Source: Candidatus Dormiibacterota bacterium
GTDB lineage: Bacteria; Chloroflexota; Dormibacteria; Aeolococcales; Bog-877
NCBI GenBank assembly: GCA_030038765.1
Contig: JASHRA010000237.1
Coordinates: 1 to 6,836, forward strand
Length of the DNA: 6,836 bases
Direction: 5' to 3'
Part shown: positions 1 through 6,025 of the stretch, one piece after another
Numbering within the stretch: position 1 is the first letter of the stretch
Layout: each line of letters begins with the position of its first letter
The notes under the pieces: model-generated
Database searches by the model: none
The model's input: only the letters and a program-made list of their open reading frames with translations
Told to the model about the DNA's origin: nothing
Translations under genes and position numbers: made by a program

Positions 1-2
1 GC

Positions 3-986
3 TCACTCCAGAAAGCGCACCGCCCGCGCCGGGTCCCGCCACGTCTTGCTGAACTCCGCCACGGCTGCTGGCGTCTCCTTGTAGTAGGGCAGCGTGCGGC
101 GACGAGGTGTCCAGGCCCCAGAGTCCGCCGCGCTTCGGCAGTGGCGGGCGACACTCTCCATGGTGGTGAGCCACACGTCGCCACGGTCCAACAGCCGCTC
201 CAGGAAGCCTGACCACGCACGCACCCTGCTGCGACGGCCCGACACATGGGGGTGCCAAACCGTCGTCAGGAACCCACCCGTCTCGTAGGCGGCCTCGAAT
301 TCTTCCTCGAAGAATCGCATCCCGTCGCTGGCTGCCTTCGGCGGCATGAGATATCCGAATTCGGGGACGTGGGCAAAGTGGGGCCAGTCGCTCATGGTGA
401 TATCCATCGGCAGCTCTAGCAGGGCTCCCGACTCGGTCTGGATCTCGTAGGGGTCCTCGTCGTCGGAGAGAGACGAGTCATAGAGGAACCCTGCCCTGGC
501 CAATAGGTCCGCAGACTGCTTTGAGAAGCCGTGGCTGGGTGCCCTCCAGCCCCGCGGTGCCACCCCGACCGTGCGCTTGATGCACTCAATCCCGCGCATC
601 AGCCACTGGTGCTCACCGGCTGCGGACTGCGTGTTCGCGCGCTCATGCATGTAGCCGTGGTGCGCGACCTCATGACCTCCCGCGGCCAGTAGCTCGCCCA
701 CTTGCGGATACTGCTCCAGGCACCATCCGCAGACGAAGAATGTCTGCTTCAGCCCGAGCCGCTCCAATTGGGCCACGATGCGCTCGACGCCCACCTCGTC
801 GAACCGAAAGTTCGACATGGCCCCATACTGCTCGAACCCGTCGCTCGGATGGAGCAGGTGCAGATCGCTGTCGAAGTCGACGTCCCAAGCCATGGCGAAG
901 GCGCACCTCGCGCCTCCTGGCCACTCGATGGCGCTCGTGCCTGTCCCAGGGCCATCCCGGCCCTCTAGACCAGAGCCTGCCTGCAC
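3..986 (-). CDS. Polysaccharide deacetylase family protein (NodB/CE4 fold, HpPgdA/PuuE-like)
   Basis: Predicted metal-dependent amide hydrolase of the NodB homology fold. Numbering is from a TTG at 989. The first motif is WDVDFD (35-40), giving the catalytic and metal-ligand aspartates. The metal histidines lie in HEVAHHGYMHE (106-116), the third motif is RAPS (149-152), and the C-terminal motif is WHPHVSGR (245-252). This set fits the H. pylori PgdA / PuuE (allantoinase-like) branch better than classical chitin or peptidoglycan deacetylases. There is no signal peptide or membrane segment, so it is probably cytoplasmic and may act on a small amide or ureide rather than a wall polymer; this is an inference. 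I prefer the GTG at 986 because GGAGG (994-998) then sits 7 nt upstream, against 4 nt for TTG 989. It is the last visible gene of the left operon, 22 bp after the GntR gene. It is complete: the TGA occupies 3-5. Fold assignment is firm, substrate unknown. Confidence 0.9.
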   Translation of the reverse strand: MQAGSGLEGRDGPGTGTSAIEWPGGARCAFAMAWDVDFDSDLHLLHPSDGFEQYGAMSNFRFDEVGVERIVAQLERLGLKQTFFVCGWCLEQYPQVGELLAAGGHEVAHHGYMHERANTQSAAGEHQWLMRGIECIKRTVGVAPRGWRAPSHGFSKQSADLLARAGFLYDSSLSDDEDPYEIQTESGALLELPMDITMSDWPHFAHVPEFGYLMPPKAASDGMRFFEEEFEAAYETGGFLTTVWHPHVSGRRSRVRAWSGFLERLLDRGDVWLTTMESVARHCRSAADSGAWTPRRRTLPYYKETPAAVAEFSKTWRDPARAVRFLE

Positions 987-993
987 CAAGTCT

Positions 994-998
994 CCTCC
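994..998 (-). promoter_or_regulatory. Ribosome binding site of the deacetylase gene
   Basis: GGAGG on the minus strand lies 7 nt before a GTG (986) and only 4 nt before a TTG (989). The spacing favours GTG as the start, which makes a protein of 327 residues. Confidence 0.6.
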
Positions 999-1008
999 CT
1001 GCCCCGAG

Positions 1009-1755
1009 CTAATCGGACGACTCCTGCATCCCGGCCCAGATCCCCCTGGTGTGCTGCAGGTGGCGGTGCATCAGTTCACGGGTTGAGCCTCCGTCCCCCG
1101 CCACGATCGCTTCCAGTAGCTGCGCGTGCTCACCCGCCGTCACGTCCAGTTTCCCCTCTGCGGCCAGCCTCCGCAGCCCGGTGAGGCGGGCCTGATCGCG
1201 GAGATCGGATACCACCTGTACCAGACGAGCATTGCCGAGGCTCATCAACAGCGCGAGGTGGAATCCACGGTCAGCCCAGAGGAAGCCAACCAGGTCCTTG
1301 GTCCGGGCCCGGTGCTCGATAGTCGCACACATACGGCGTAGATCGACCGTGTTCACGCCATCCAGCCGACGCTCGGTTGCCACTCGCGTCGTGGCCGGTA
1401 ACTCCAGGAGTATGCGCAGCTCGAACAGTTCGTCCAGATCATGCTCGGACAGGACAGGAACTATGAAGCCCCGGTTGGTCACTGCCTCGATCATGCCCTT
1501 CGAGGCAAGGTCAAATAGTGCCTCGCGCACCGGTGTGTCGGAGACATGGAGTTGCTCCGCGAACGAGCGCACGGTGTATGGCTGGCCCGGCACGATCGAC
1601 CCCGACACAATCCCGCCGCGCAATGCGGCGAGAGCCTGCGTCCTGAGATTGACGCGGTCCAGCGGCGCCAGCTGATCTCCCGTGGCTGACCCCCGCGGTC
1701 TCCGGATCCTTCCGCTGATCAGGCCACCGGTGGCGGCAGCGGCCGGGTCACCCAT
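1009..1755 (-). CDS. GntR family transcriptional regulator, FadR subfamily (FCD domain)
   Basis: DNA-binding regulator of 248 residues, a normal length for the FadR subfamily. After an Ala/Gly/Arg-rich N-terminal tail of about 35 residues, the winged helix-turn-helix spans about 38-102, with the typical recognition helix region VSDTPVREAL (71-80) and wing NRGFIVP (94-100). The all-helical FCD effector domain follows at about 105-235. It keeps the expected metal ligands: Asp162 and His166 (DRGFH), His210 (EHAQLLEAI) and His232. Such domains usually bind a metal plus a small carboxylic acid. The ATG at 1755 has GGAGG (1763-1767) 7 nt upstream. The gene sits between a solute-binding protein (28 bp upstream) and a deacetylase (22 bp downstream), so it probably controls its own operon in response to the imported compound or a product of it. 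A candidate operator lies in the operon promoter. The effector cannot be read from the sequence. Confidence 0.93.
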   Translation of the reverse strand: MGDPAAAATGGLISGRIRRPRGSATGDQLAPLDRVNLRTQALAALRGGIVSGSIVPGQPYTVRSFAEQLHVSDTPVREALFDLASKGMIEAVTNRGFIVPVLSEHDLDELFELRILLELPATTRVATERRLDGVNTVDLRRMCATIEHRARTKDLVGFLWADRGFHLALLMSLGNARLVQVVSDLRDQARLTGLRRLAAEGKLDVTAGEHAQLLEAIVAGDGGSTRELMHRHLQHTRGIWAGMQESSD

Positions 1756-1762
1756 GCCAGAG

Positions 1763-1767
1763 CCTCC
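1763..1767 (-). promoter_or_regulatory. Ribosome binding site of the GntR gene
   Basis: GGAGG lies 7 nt upstream of the ATG at 1755, inside the 28-bp gap after the solute-binding protein gene. It supports both the chosen start and cotranscription. Confidence 0.65.
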
Positions 1768-1783
1768 GCTGCATCTGGAAGGA

Positions 1784-3622
1784 CTACTTCTTGAAGTACC
1801 AACTTGCCAGGTCGATCAGGCCCACGGGGTCCTGGGGCGTCGCGCCCTTCAGCGTGTCCCTGATCTCCGAGAGCTGGTAGGGTGCCTGGGGCTGCCAGAT
1901 GTCTGGCAATTGCTTCACCAAGTAGGCCTCGTATTGGTGGTAGGCGGCGAGCCCGCTCTGGACATGGGTGGCCTGGATCAGTCGGTCTGCGGTGGAGCTG
2001 CAGTAACTCCCCGAGTTGAGGAAGGATCCACAGCCCATCAGGATCTCCCCGGTCGGGAAGGGAGTCCCGTTGTAGAACCACCCTCCGCCCGCGGGACTCC
2101 AGTCGGCCAGGTCCCAGTGGCAGTAGGAGGACGGTGAGGTGGAAGTGCAGGGGTTCGCTACCGTCACGACCGTGTTGAAGGGTGCCGACTGCAGGGTGAT
2201 GTCGATCCCGCCACCGGACTCGGAGGACTTGATCGCCTCCATCATCTGGTTTCCCGCGGCAAGCCCTGAGGCGTAGAGGAGGTCGAAGGCCAGGGGCTCT
2301 CCCTTGGTGATGCCTGCCCCACAATCTCCGGAGCCGGTGCCAGGGCGCTCACAGGTGTCGGTCCCGTCGCGATGGATGGCCCAGCCATGTGCGGCGAGGA
2401 GATGCGTCGCCGTGGACACACTGTACGGGTAGGGGTTGTGCTTCTCGACCGAGGTCACGTAGGGGTTCGCCGGCTCGATCGGCGCCGGTCCGTACGTTGG
2501 GTACCCGTAGCCATGGAGTACGTCGCGGACCAGTTGTGGTTGGTTGATGAGTTCTTGGATGGCTTGCCGGATATAGAGCTGCTTGATCATCATGCCGCTC
2601 TTCGGGTTCGCGAAGTTGTCCACCATGAGCCCTATCCCCCACGTCTGCCAAGGAACTAGGCGAAGGCCGTGGGCGGACAGGTACGACTGCTGTCCCAGGT
2701 CCTGCAGGGGAACGTATCCGTAGTCGATGCTCCCCGCTCGGAGGGCGTCGAACTCGGCCTCATCAGACGTGAAGGGAACAAGGTTGACCGTCGAGAGGTG
2801 CGGTTGGTCCGGACCGCTGTAGTGGCGGTTCACCGCGAGCGACGTGTATCCGGTGACGGAGTCGTAGGAGTGGATTGTCCAGGCACCATCAACGACCTTC
2901 CAGAGGTTGTTGGTGGCGTAGGAGGATGTGTCCTCCGACTGCGTGTTCAGGAACGCGTACACCTGTTGCGATCCGGCAGTAGTCAGGTCGTAGTTGCCCA
3001 CCGGCGAATCCCCTGAGGTGCGGTCCCAAGCATGCTGCGGGATGGGGATTATCTGAGTCAGTTCGTTGTTGGTGATCCAGACGGGGTTGTAGGACCGGTT
3101 GAAGGTGAGACTGAACGTGTAGGGCGTTGCCGCTGGAAAGCTCATGGCCACCACGTTGTCAGGAAACGCCCCTGGCGTGTAGTTGTACCAGTTGTCCTTC
3201 TCCGCCTTCAGCAGATCCATCCAGAACTCAACGTCACGGTTGGTCACGGGATGCCCATCTGACCAGGTGAAGTGGTTCAGGTGGATGGTGACCGTCTTGT
3301 CGTCATTGGAGTAGACAGGAGCCTGACCGACGCTCAGCTCGTAGTCGATGTCTGGACCGCCGCTCTTGCCGACCCAGTAGAGGGGGCGGTACAGCTGGTA
3401 CTCGAGGTCACAGAAGTTGACATCGGTCGCGTACTCAACCGGCAGAAGCGGGAAGACGTAGTCGGGGGTATCGGTCGCCGGCAGGGCGAAATTGGCCACT
3501 CCGCCCGCCGCGCGGGCGGCGGCTGCCGGGAAGCCTCCGGCCGCCGCTCCACTGGCCAGGACCGCGAGGGCCAGGATCCCGCCCCAAGTCAAACGCCTTG
3601 CTAGGCCATGGCGTAGCTGCAT
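1784..3622 (-). CDS. ABC transporter extracellular solute-binding protein, family 5 (peptide/nickel type)
   Basis: Predicted secreted binding protein that captures a solute for an ABC importer. From the ATG at 3622 it has 612 residues, within the range of family 5 (SBP_bac_5). The N-terminus is a Sec-type signal: basic LARR (7-10), a hydrophobic stretch GGILALAVLASGAAAGG (14-30), then an Ala-rich region with likely cleavage near 36-40. There is no lipobox cysteine; the first Cys is residue 71. Family hallmarks are the early LYRPLYW (77-83) and the conserved WSDGHPVTNRDV (120-131), where family members usually read WSDG-P-T--DV. Seven cysteines lie in the mature protein, several closely spaced near the C-terminus, so disulfides are possible. 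The longer in-frame GTG at 3637 is rejected because the AGGAGG at 3629-3634 would then be coding; it is ideally placed 6 nt before the ATG. First gene of the left operon. No permease or ATPase gene is in the window and the ligand is unknown. Confidence 0.93.
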   Translation of the reverse strand: MQLRHGLARRLTWGGILALAVLASGAAAGGFPAAAARAAGGVANFALPATDTPDYVFPLLPVEYATDVNFCDLEYQLYRPLYWVGKSGGPDIDYELSVGQAPVYSNDDKTVTIHLNHFTWSDGHPVTNRDVEFWMDLLKAEKDNWYNYTPGAFPDNVVAMSFPAATPYTFSLTFNRSYNPVWITNNELTQIIPIPQHAWDRTSGDSPVGNYDLTTAGSQQVYAFLNTQSEDTSSYATNNLWKVVDGAWTIHSYDSVTGYTSLAVNRHYSGPDQPHLSTVNLVPFTSDEAEFDALRAGSIDYGYVPLQDLGQQSYLSAHGLRLVPWQTWGIGLMVDNFANPKSGMMIKQLYIRQAIQELINQPQLVRDVLHGYGYPTYGPAPIEPANPYVTSVEKHNPYPYSVSTATHLLAAHGWAIHRDGTDTCERPGTGSGDCGAGITKGEPLAFDLLYASGLAAGNQMMEAIKSSESGGGIDITLQSAPFNTVVTVANPCTSTSPSSYCHWDLADWSPAGGGWFYNGTPFPTGEILMGCGSFLNSGSYCSSTADRLIQATHVQSGLAAYHQYEAYLVKQLPDIWQPQAPYQLSEIRDTLKGATPQDPVGLIDLASWYFKK

Positions 3623-3628
3623 GACGAC

Positions 3629-3634
3629 CCTCCT
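3629..3634 (-). promoter_or_regulatory. Ribosome binding site of the solute-binding protein gene
   Basis: A full AGGAGG on the minus strand lies 6 nt before the ATG at 3622. It decides the start against the in-frame GTG at 3637. Confidence 0.75.
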
Positions 3635-3652
3635 CACCGGGCGATGGACTAT

Positions 3653-3681
3653 AGGCTACAGACTGTCCACAGAGGCGTCAA
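3653..3681 (-). promoter_or_regulatory. Promoter of the left operon
   Basis: Read on the minus strand, TTGACG (3681-3676) and TAGCCT (3658-3653) are separated by exactly 17 nt. The -35 matches TTGACA at five of six positions and the -10 matches TATAAT at T, A and the final T. Transcription would start near 3646, leaving a leader of about 24 nt before the ATG at 3622, which contains the AGGAGG. Position and spacing make this the likely promoter for the binding protein, GntR and deacetylase genes. Confidence 0.6.
3658..3672 (-). promoter_or_regulatory. Candidate regulator operator between -35 and -10
   Basis: The minus-strand sequence CTGTGGACAGTCTGT holds three alternating half-sites: CTGT-GG-ACAG-T-CTGT. 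Two inverted repeats share the middle ACAG. FadR-subfamily regulators typically recognise short palindromes with a GT...AC core, and GT-GG-AC fits this with a 2-nt centre. It lies wholly within the promoter spacer, where bound protein would block RNA polymerase. That the GntR regulator two genes on binds here is an inference; arms of only 4 bp can arise by chance. Confidence 0.35.
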
Positions 3682-3689
3682 GGCAGAAC

Positions 3690-3730
3690 CGCCGAGCGGC
3701 TCCCACGTCACGAGGTGAGGCGGCTCGGCG
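3690..3730. repeat. 8-bp inverted repeat upstream of the divergent genes
   Basis: CGCCGAGC (3690-3697) is repeated as its reverse complement GCTCGGCG (3723-3730), with a 25-nt gap. It lies between the left operon promoter and the start of the plus-strand gene. It could be a regulator site or a weak hairpin, but in GC-rich DNA an 8-bp match is not strong evidence. Confidence 0.3.
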
Positions 3731-3811
3731 AGAGAGGTGGCTCGAGGCCGGCGCGTCACAAGACGCGCCCCGAGGACGGCGACGGGGCCGCCAGTCTGTC
3801 AGGCTCAGGCG

Positions 3812-4393
3812 GTGCTCCAGCCCCAGCGCCAGACGGTGTCCTCCTGGAACTGCTGCCTGCCGACCGCGGACGAGACCACCCTCTCCCTCTCCTGCCCCCT
3901 GGAGGAGCATGCTCCCTGGCTGGCGGGAAGGGTCCTGGACGTCCTCCGCCAGGTGGCCCGGGCACGCTCCGACCCGAGCCGGGAGCGCTACGTCGTGGGG
4001 CGGCGACGGGGCGCCCCGCTGGTGCTGGGCGAGCCCCTCCTCTGGAACGGGCTGGAGATCGTCGCCGAGGCCTCGGAGCCGCTCGGGTCGGGGCTCGGGG
4101 AGGCGACGCTGCGGCTCCCGCCCTGGTCCGAGCTGGCCCAGCGGGTGCCGGAGCCGGAGCTCTGGGTCCTGGCCGACCACCTCGCCGAGGAGCTGCGGGC
4201 GGGCTGCGGCGTGGTCTCGGACGGGCGCTCGGTGGGCTTCCCGAAGCCAGACTGGCGCCCCAGCCCGGCCCGGCGGCTGCAGTCTCGGCACCTCGGGGTG
4301 CTGGTGCCGCGAGCCTGGCTGGCGGACCTGCGGCCCGGCTCCACCGTCTACCGCGAGCTGCCCCGGAGCGGCCTGCTAGTGGTCCTGGAGTGA
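3812..4393 (+). CDS. Hypothetical protein, no family recognised
   Basis: I do not recognise this protein. Coding is supported by almost exclusive G/C at third positions from about 3809 to the TGA at 4391-4393, as in the other right-hand genes. Further upstream in the same frame several A/T third positions appear and the translation becomes Arg/Thr/Pro-rich. I therefore prefer the GTG at 3812 (193 residues) over the GTG at 3737; a GTG at 3836 is also possible, and none has a clear ribosome binding site. The product is soluble-looking, with no signal peptide or membrane segment. Visible parts are a likely helix LAGRVLDVLRQVARARS (37-53), a mixed middle, an acidic helical piece LADHLAEELRAG (120-131), the segment PKPDWRPSPARR (144-155), and a hydrophobic C-terminal end LLVVLE. 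It is divergent from the left operon and convergent with the agmatinase gene, so context gives no function. Confidence 0.6.
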   Translation: MLQPQRQTVSSWNCCLPTADETTLSLSCPLEEHAPWLAGRVLDVLRQVARARSDPSRERYVVGRRRGAPLVLGEPLLWNGLEIVAEASEPLGSGLGEATLRLPPWSELAQRVPEPELWVLADHLAEELRAGCGVVSDGRSVGFPKPDWRPSPARRLQSRHLGVLVPRAWLADLRPGSTVYRELPRSGLLVVLE

Positions 4394-5404
4394 GGCCTCG
4401 GAGCCGCCCAGGGCGCGGCCCTGGCGTCGCTTGGCCGCGATCGCCGAGACCAGCTCCAGCACGCAGCGGTTGGCGTTCTGGGCCGTGACCTCGGCCCAGT
4501 CGTAGGCGGGCGCCACCTCGACCACGTCCATGGCCACCACCTCGGTGCCCAGGGCCACCTGGCGGATGGCCCGGAGCAGGTCGACGGGGCTCATGCCCCC
4601 CGGCTCGGGGGTGCCCGTGCCGGGGGCGAAGCCGGGGTCCAGGACGTCGATGTCGACGGACAGGTAGACCAGCTCGGGACCGTCCAGGGCCTCGGCGATG
4701 GCGCGGCGCACGACCTCGGATATGCCCCGCTCCCAGACCTCCTGCATGAGGTGCCAGCGCATGCCCTGGGCCCGCATCCACTCGAAGACCTCGCGAGGCG
4801 GCCAGTAGCCCCGCAGCCCGACCTGGACGAAGTTCCGCCCCGGCACCGCCCCGGACTCGACCAGGCGGCGCATCGGGGTCCCGTGCGAGAGCGGGTTGCC
4901 GAAGCTGGAGGGAGCGGTGTCGGCGTGGGCGTCGAAGTGGACCACGCCGAGCCGGCCCGGGCCCACCGCCTCGGCCACGGCCGTCGCCGAGGGCAGGGTG
5001 ATGGAGTGGTCGCCGCCCAGGACGATCGGGATCACGCCCCGCTGGGCCACCTCCCCGACCCGCTCCCGGATGGCCCGGTGCGCCTCCTCGACGAGCCCCG
5101 GGGGACAGACGGCGTCACCGTAGTCGACCAGCGTCAGCTCCTCCAGCGGGGCCACCTCCAGGTCCAGGTGCCACTGGGCGCGCTGGTAGTTGGCGGTGCG
5201 CACCGCCCGGGGCCCGAAGCGGGCCCCGGGGCGGTAGGTGGTGGAGTCGTCCCAGGGGGCGCCCACGATGGCGAGGTCGGGCCGCCAGCTGTCCAGCTCG
5301 GAGGCCTCGCTGAGCTGGACCACCTTGGCGAGGGAACTGGGACCGAGGAACGACGGCCCCTCCATCTGGCGCTGCAGGCCGGGTGGGACCTGGGGGCGGT
5401 CCAA
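4376..5404 (-). CDS. speB: Agmatinase-type ureohydrolase (arginase/agmatinase family)
   Basis: Binuclear-manganese hydrolase that splits a guanidino compound into an amine and urea. All metal-binding motifs are present: GGDHSI (130-135), DAHAD (158-162) and SVDID (249-253), followed by LDPGFAPGTGTPEPGG (255-270). SHGTPMRRL (174-182), TTYRPGARFGPRAVR (55-69) and DVVEVAPAYD (293-302) favour agmatinase and its close relatives (guanidinobutyrase, guanidinopropionase) over true arginases. Length (342 residues) is normal to slightly long. The start is uncertain: TTG at 5404 opens the longest frame and an ATG at 5365 would remove 13 residues; neither has a strong ribosome binding site. The last 18 bp overlap the 3' end of the opposing unknown gene. 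It lies 86 bp after a MarR gene and may be controlled by it. Expected role is the agmatine-to-putrescine step of polyamine or arginine metabolism. Family is certain; the exact substrate and hence the symbol are less so. Confidence 0.93.
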   Translation of the reverse strand: MDRPQVPPGLQRQMEGPSFLGPSSLAKVVQLSEASELDSWRPDLAIVGAPWDDSTTYRPGARFGPRAVRTANYQRAQWHLDLEVAPLEELTLVDYGDAVCPPGLVEEAHRAIRERVGEVAQRGVIPIVLGGDHSITLPSATAVAEAVGPGRLGVVHFDAHADTAPSSFGNPLSHGTPMRRLVESGAVPGRNFVQVGLRGYWPPREVFEWMRAQGMRWHLMQEVWERGISEVVRRAIAEALDGPELVYLSVDIDVLDPGFAPGTGTPEPGGMSPVDLLRAIRQVALGTEVVAMDVVEVAPAYDWAEVTAQNANRCVLELVSAIAAKRRQGRALGGSEASLQDH

Positions 5405-5490
5405 GGTCAGCGGCCGGCTCCGGGCGGGGCGGCCGAGGGGCAGACGGGTGACATCCGGGCGCCCATTATGCCCGCCCGGGGCGGGCTGGC
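5405..5490 (-). promoter_or_regulatory. Gap before the agmatinase gene with inverted repeat around CATAAT
   Basis: Within this 86-bp gap, CCGGGCG (5455-5461) and CGCCCGG (5473-5479) form a 7-bp inverted repeat. Its 11-nt centre reads GGCATAATGGG on the minus strand. CATAAT (5470-5465) matches the -10 consensus at five of six positions and is the only AT-rich spot in the gap. A weak -35 candidate, CTGAGC, lies 18 nt upstream at the very end of the MarR gene. If it is used, transcription would start near 5457. It could be an agmatinase promoter with an overlapping operator for the MarR protein. There is no T-run after the repeat, so a terminator is unlikely. Confidence 0.35.
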
Positions 5491-6021
5491 TCAGCGCTGC
5501 TCGGGGGAGGGCTCGAGGCGCTCCACCCGGACCCTTCCCTCCAGCCCCAGGTAGACCTGCATGATCCGCTCCAGCACCTGCTCGAAGGCGCTCGGCTCCC
5601 AGCCCCGGACCAGCTCCCGCATCCGCTCCCGATGGCTGCGGGCGATGTCCGCCACCACCCGCCAGCCCTCGCCGGAGAGGCTCAGCACGATCCGCCGGCG
5701 GTCATGGTCGGGGTGGCTGCGCCGGACCAGGCCCGCCTCCTGGAGGGAGCGGCTCAGGACCGAGATGTGGGCCCGGCTGGAGGCCAGCTGCTCGACCAGC
5801 TCCTGCTCCGGGACGCCCGCCTCGCCGGCCCCACCCAGGACCAGCAGGGCGTGGTAGCCGAGGGGGCTGAGTCCGCTCGCGGCGGCGGTGGAGTCGAGCG
5901 ACGTGATGGCGCGTCGGAAGACGTAGCGCAGCTGGCTGCGGAAGGCCAGCTGCTCCACCAGCTCGGGGCTCACCCCGGGGGGCGCGGTCGGCTCGGGGGT
6001 GGTACGGGGGAGCTGGGTCAC
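5491..6021 (-). CDS. MarR family winged-helix transcriptional regulator
   Basis: DNA-binding regulator of about 176 residues, slightly longer than the family's usual 140-160 because of a Pro-rich N-terminal tail. A helix with LRYVFRRAITSLD (31-43) starts the dimerisation region. The helix-turn-helix follows, with recognition helix around SSRAHISVLSRSLQEAGLV (81-99). The wing carries the family signature HPDHDRRRIVLSLSGEG (103-119). A C-terminal helical pair ends with the last 20 residues rich in Arg and Glu. The start GTG at 6021 lies 4 nt after the TGA of the L,D-transpeptidase gene, implying cotranscription. No clear ribosome binding site is seen, so translation may be coupled; a GTG at 5973 or 5958 could be the real start and would drop the tail. 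MarR proteins usually repress nearby genes and respond to small aromatic compounds or oxidation. Here likely targets are its own operon and the agmatinase gene. The effector is unknown. Confidence 0.9.
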   Translation of the reverse strand: MTQLPRTTPEPTAPPGVSPELVEQLAFRSQLRYVFRRAITSLDSTAAASGLSPLGYHALLVLGGAGEAGVPEQELVEQLASSRAHISVLSRSLQEAGLVRRSHPDHDRRRIVLSLSGEGWRVVADIARSHRERMRELVRGWEPSAFEQVLERIMQVYLGLEGRVRVERLEPSPEQR

Positions 6022-6025
6022 GGGC

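Larger units (their letters stand above)
3623..3811. other. Divergent intergenic region
   Basis: This 189-bp region separates the left operon from the plus-strand unknown gene. It holds the left operon promoter, the candidate operator, the AGGAGG and the 8-bp inverted repeat. No convincing -35/-10 pair was found for the plus-strand gene. Base composition and third-position usage change within it, at about 3740-3810. Confidence 0.6.

Noticed and set aside
3590..3600. Twin-arginine export signal in the binding protein
   Set aside because: Only an Arg pair (ARRLTW) is present. The following positions do not fit the S/T-RR-x-F-L-K pattern, so a Sec signal is more likely.
3623..3637. Longer binding-protein start at GTG 3637
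   Set aside because: It would place the AGGAGG ribosome binding site inside the coding sequence and has no such site of its own.
3737..3811. N-terminal extension of the unknown gene from a GTG at 3737
   Set aside because: Several A/T third positions and an Arg/Thr/Pro-rich translation differ from the rest of the gene. Not fully excluded.
3492..4379. Plus-strand open frame of about 295 codons crossing the intergenic region
   Set aside because: It runs from antisense of the signal peptide through the promoter into a second frame of the unknown gene. The translation is Arg/Ser/Pro-rich, and third-position bias favours the other frame.
3756..4781. Long minus-strand open frame of about 341 codons across the unknown gene and the end of the agmatinase gene
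   Set aside because: Arg/Pro/Gly/Ala-rich translation with no motif, typical of an out-of-frame shadow in GC-rich DNA. It overlaps the motif-complete agmatinase.
5455..5490. Rho-independent terminator after the MarR gene
   Set aside because: The hairpin has no T-run on either side, so it fits an operator or promoter element better.
4751..5554. Plus-strand open frame of about 267 codons opposite the agmatinase
   Set aside because: It is antisense to the conserved GGDHS/DAHAD region and its translation resembles no protein; it is a shadow.
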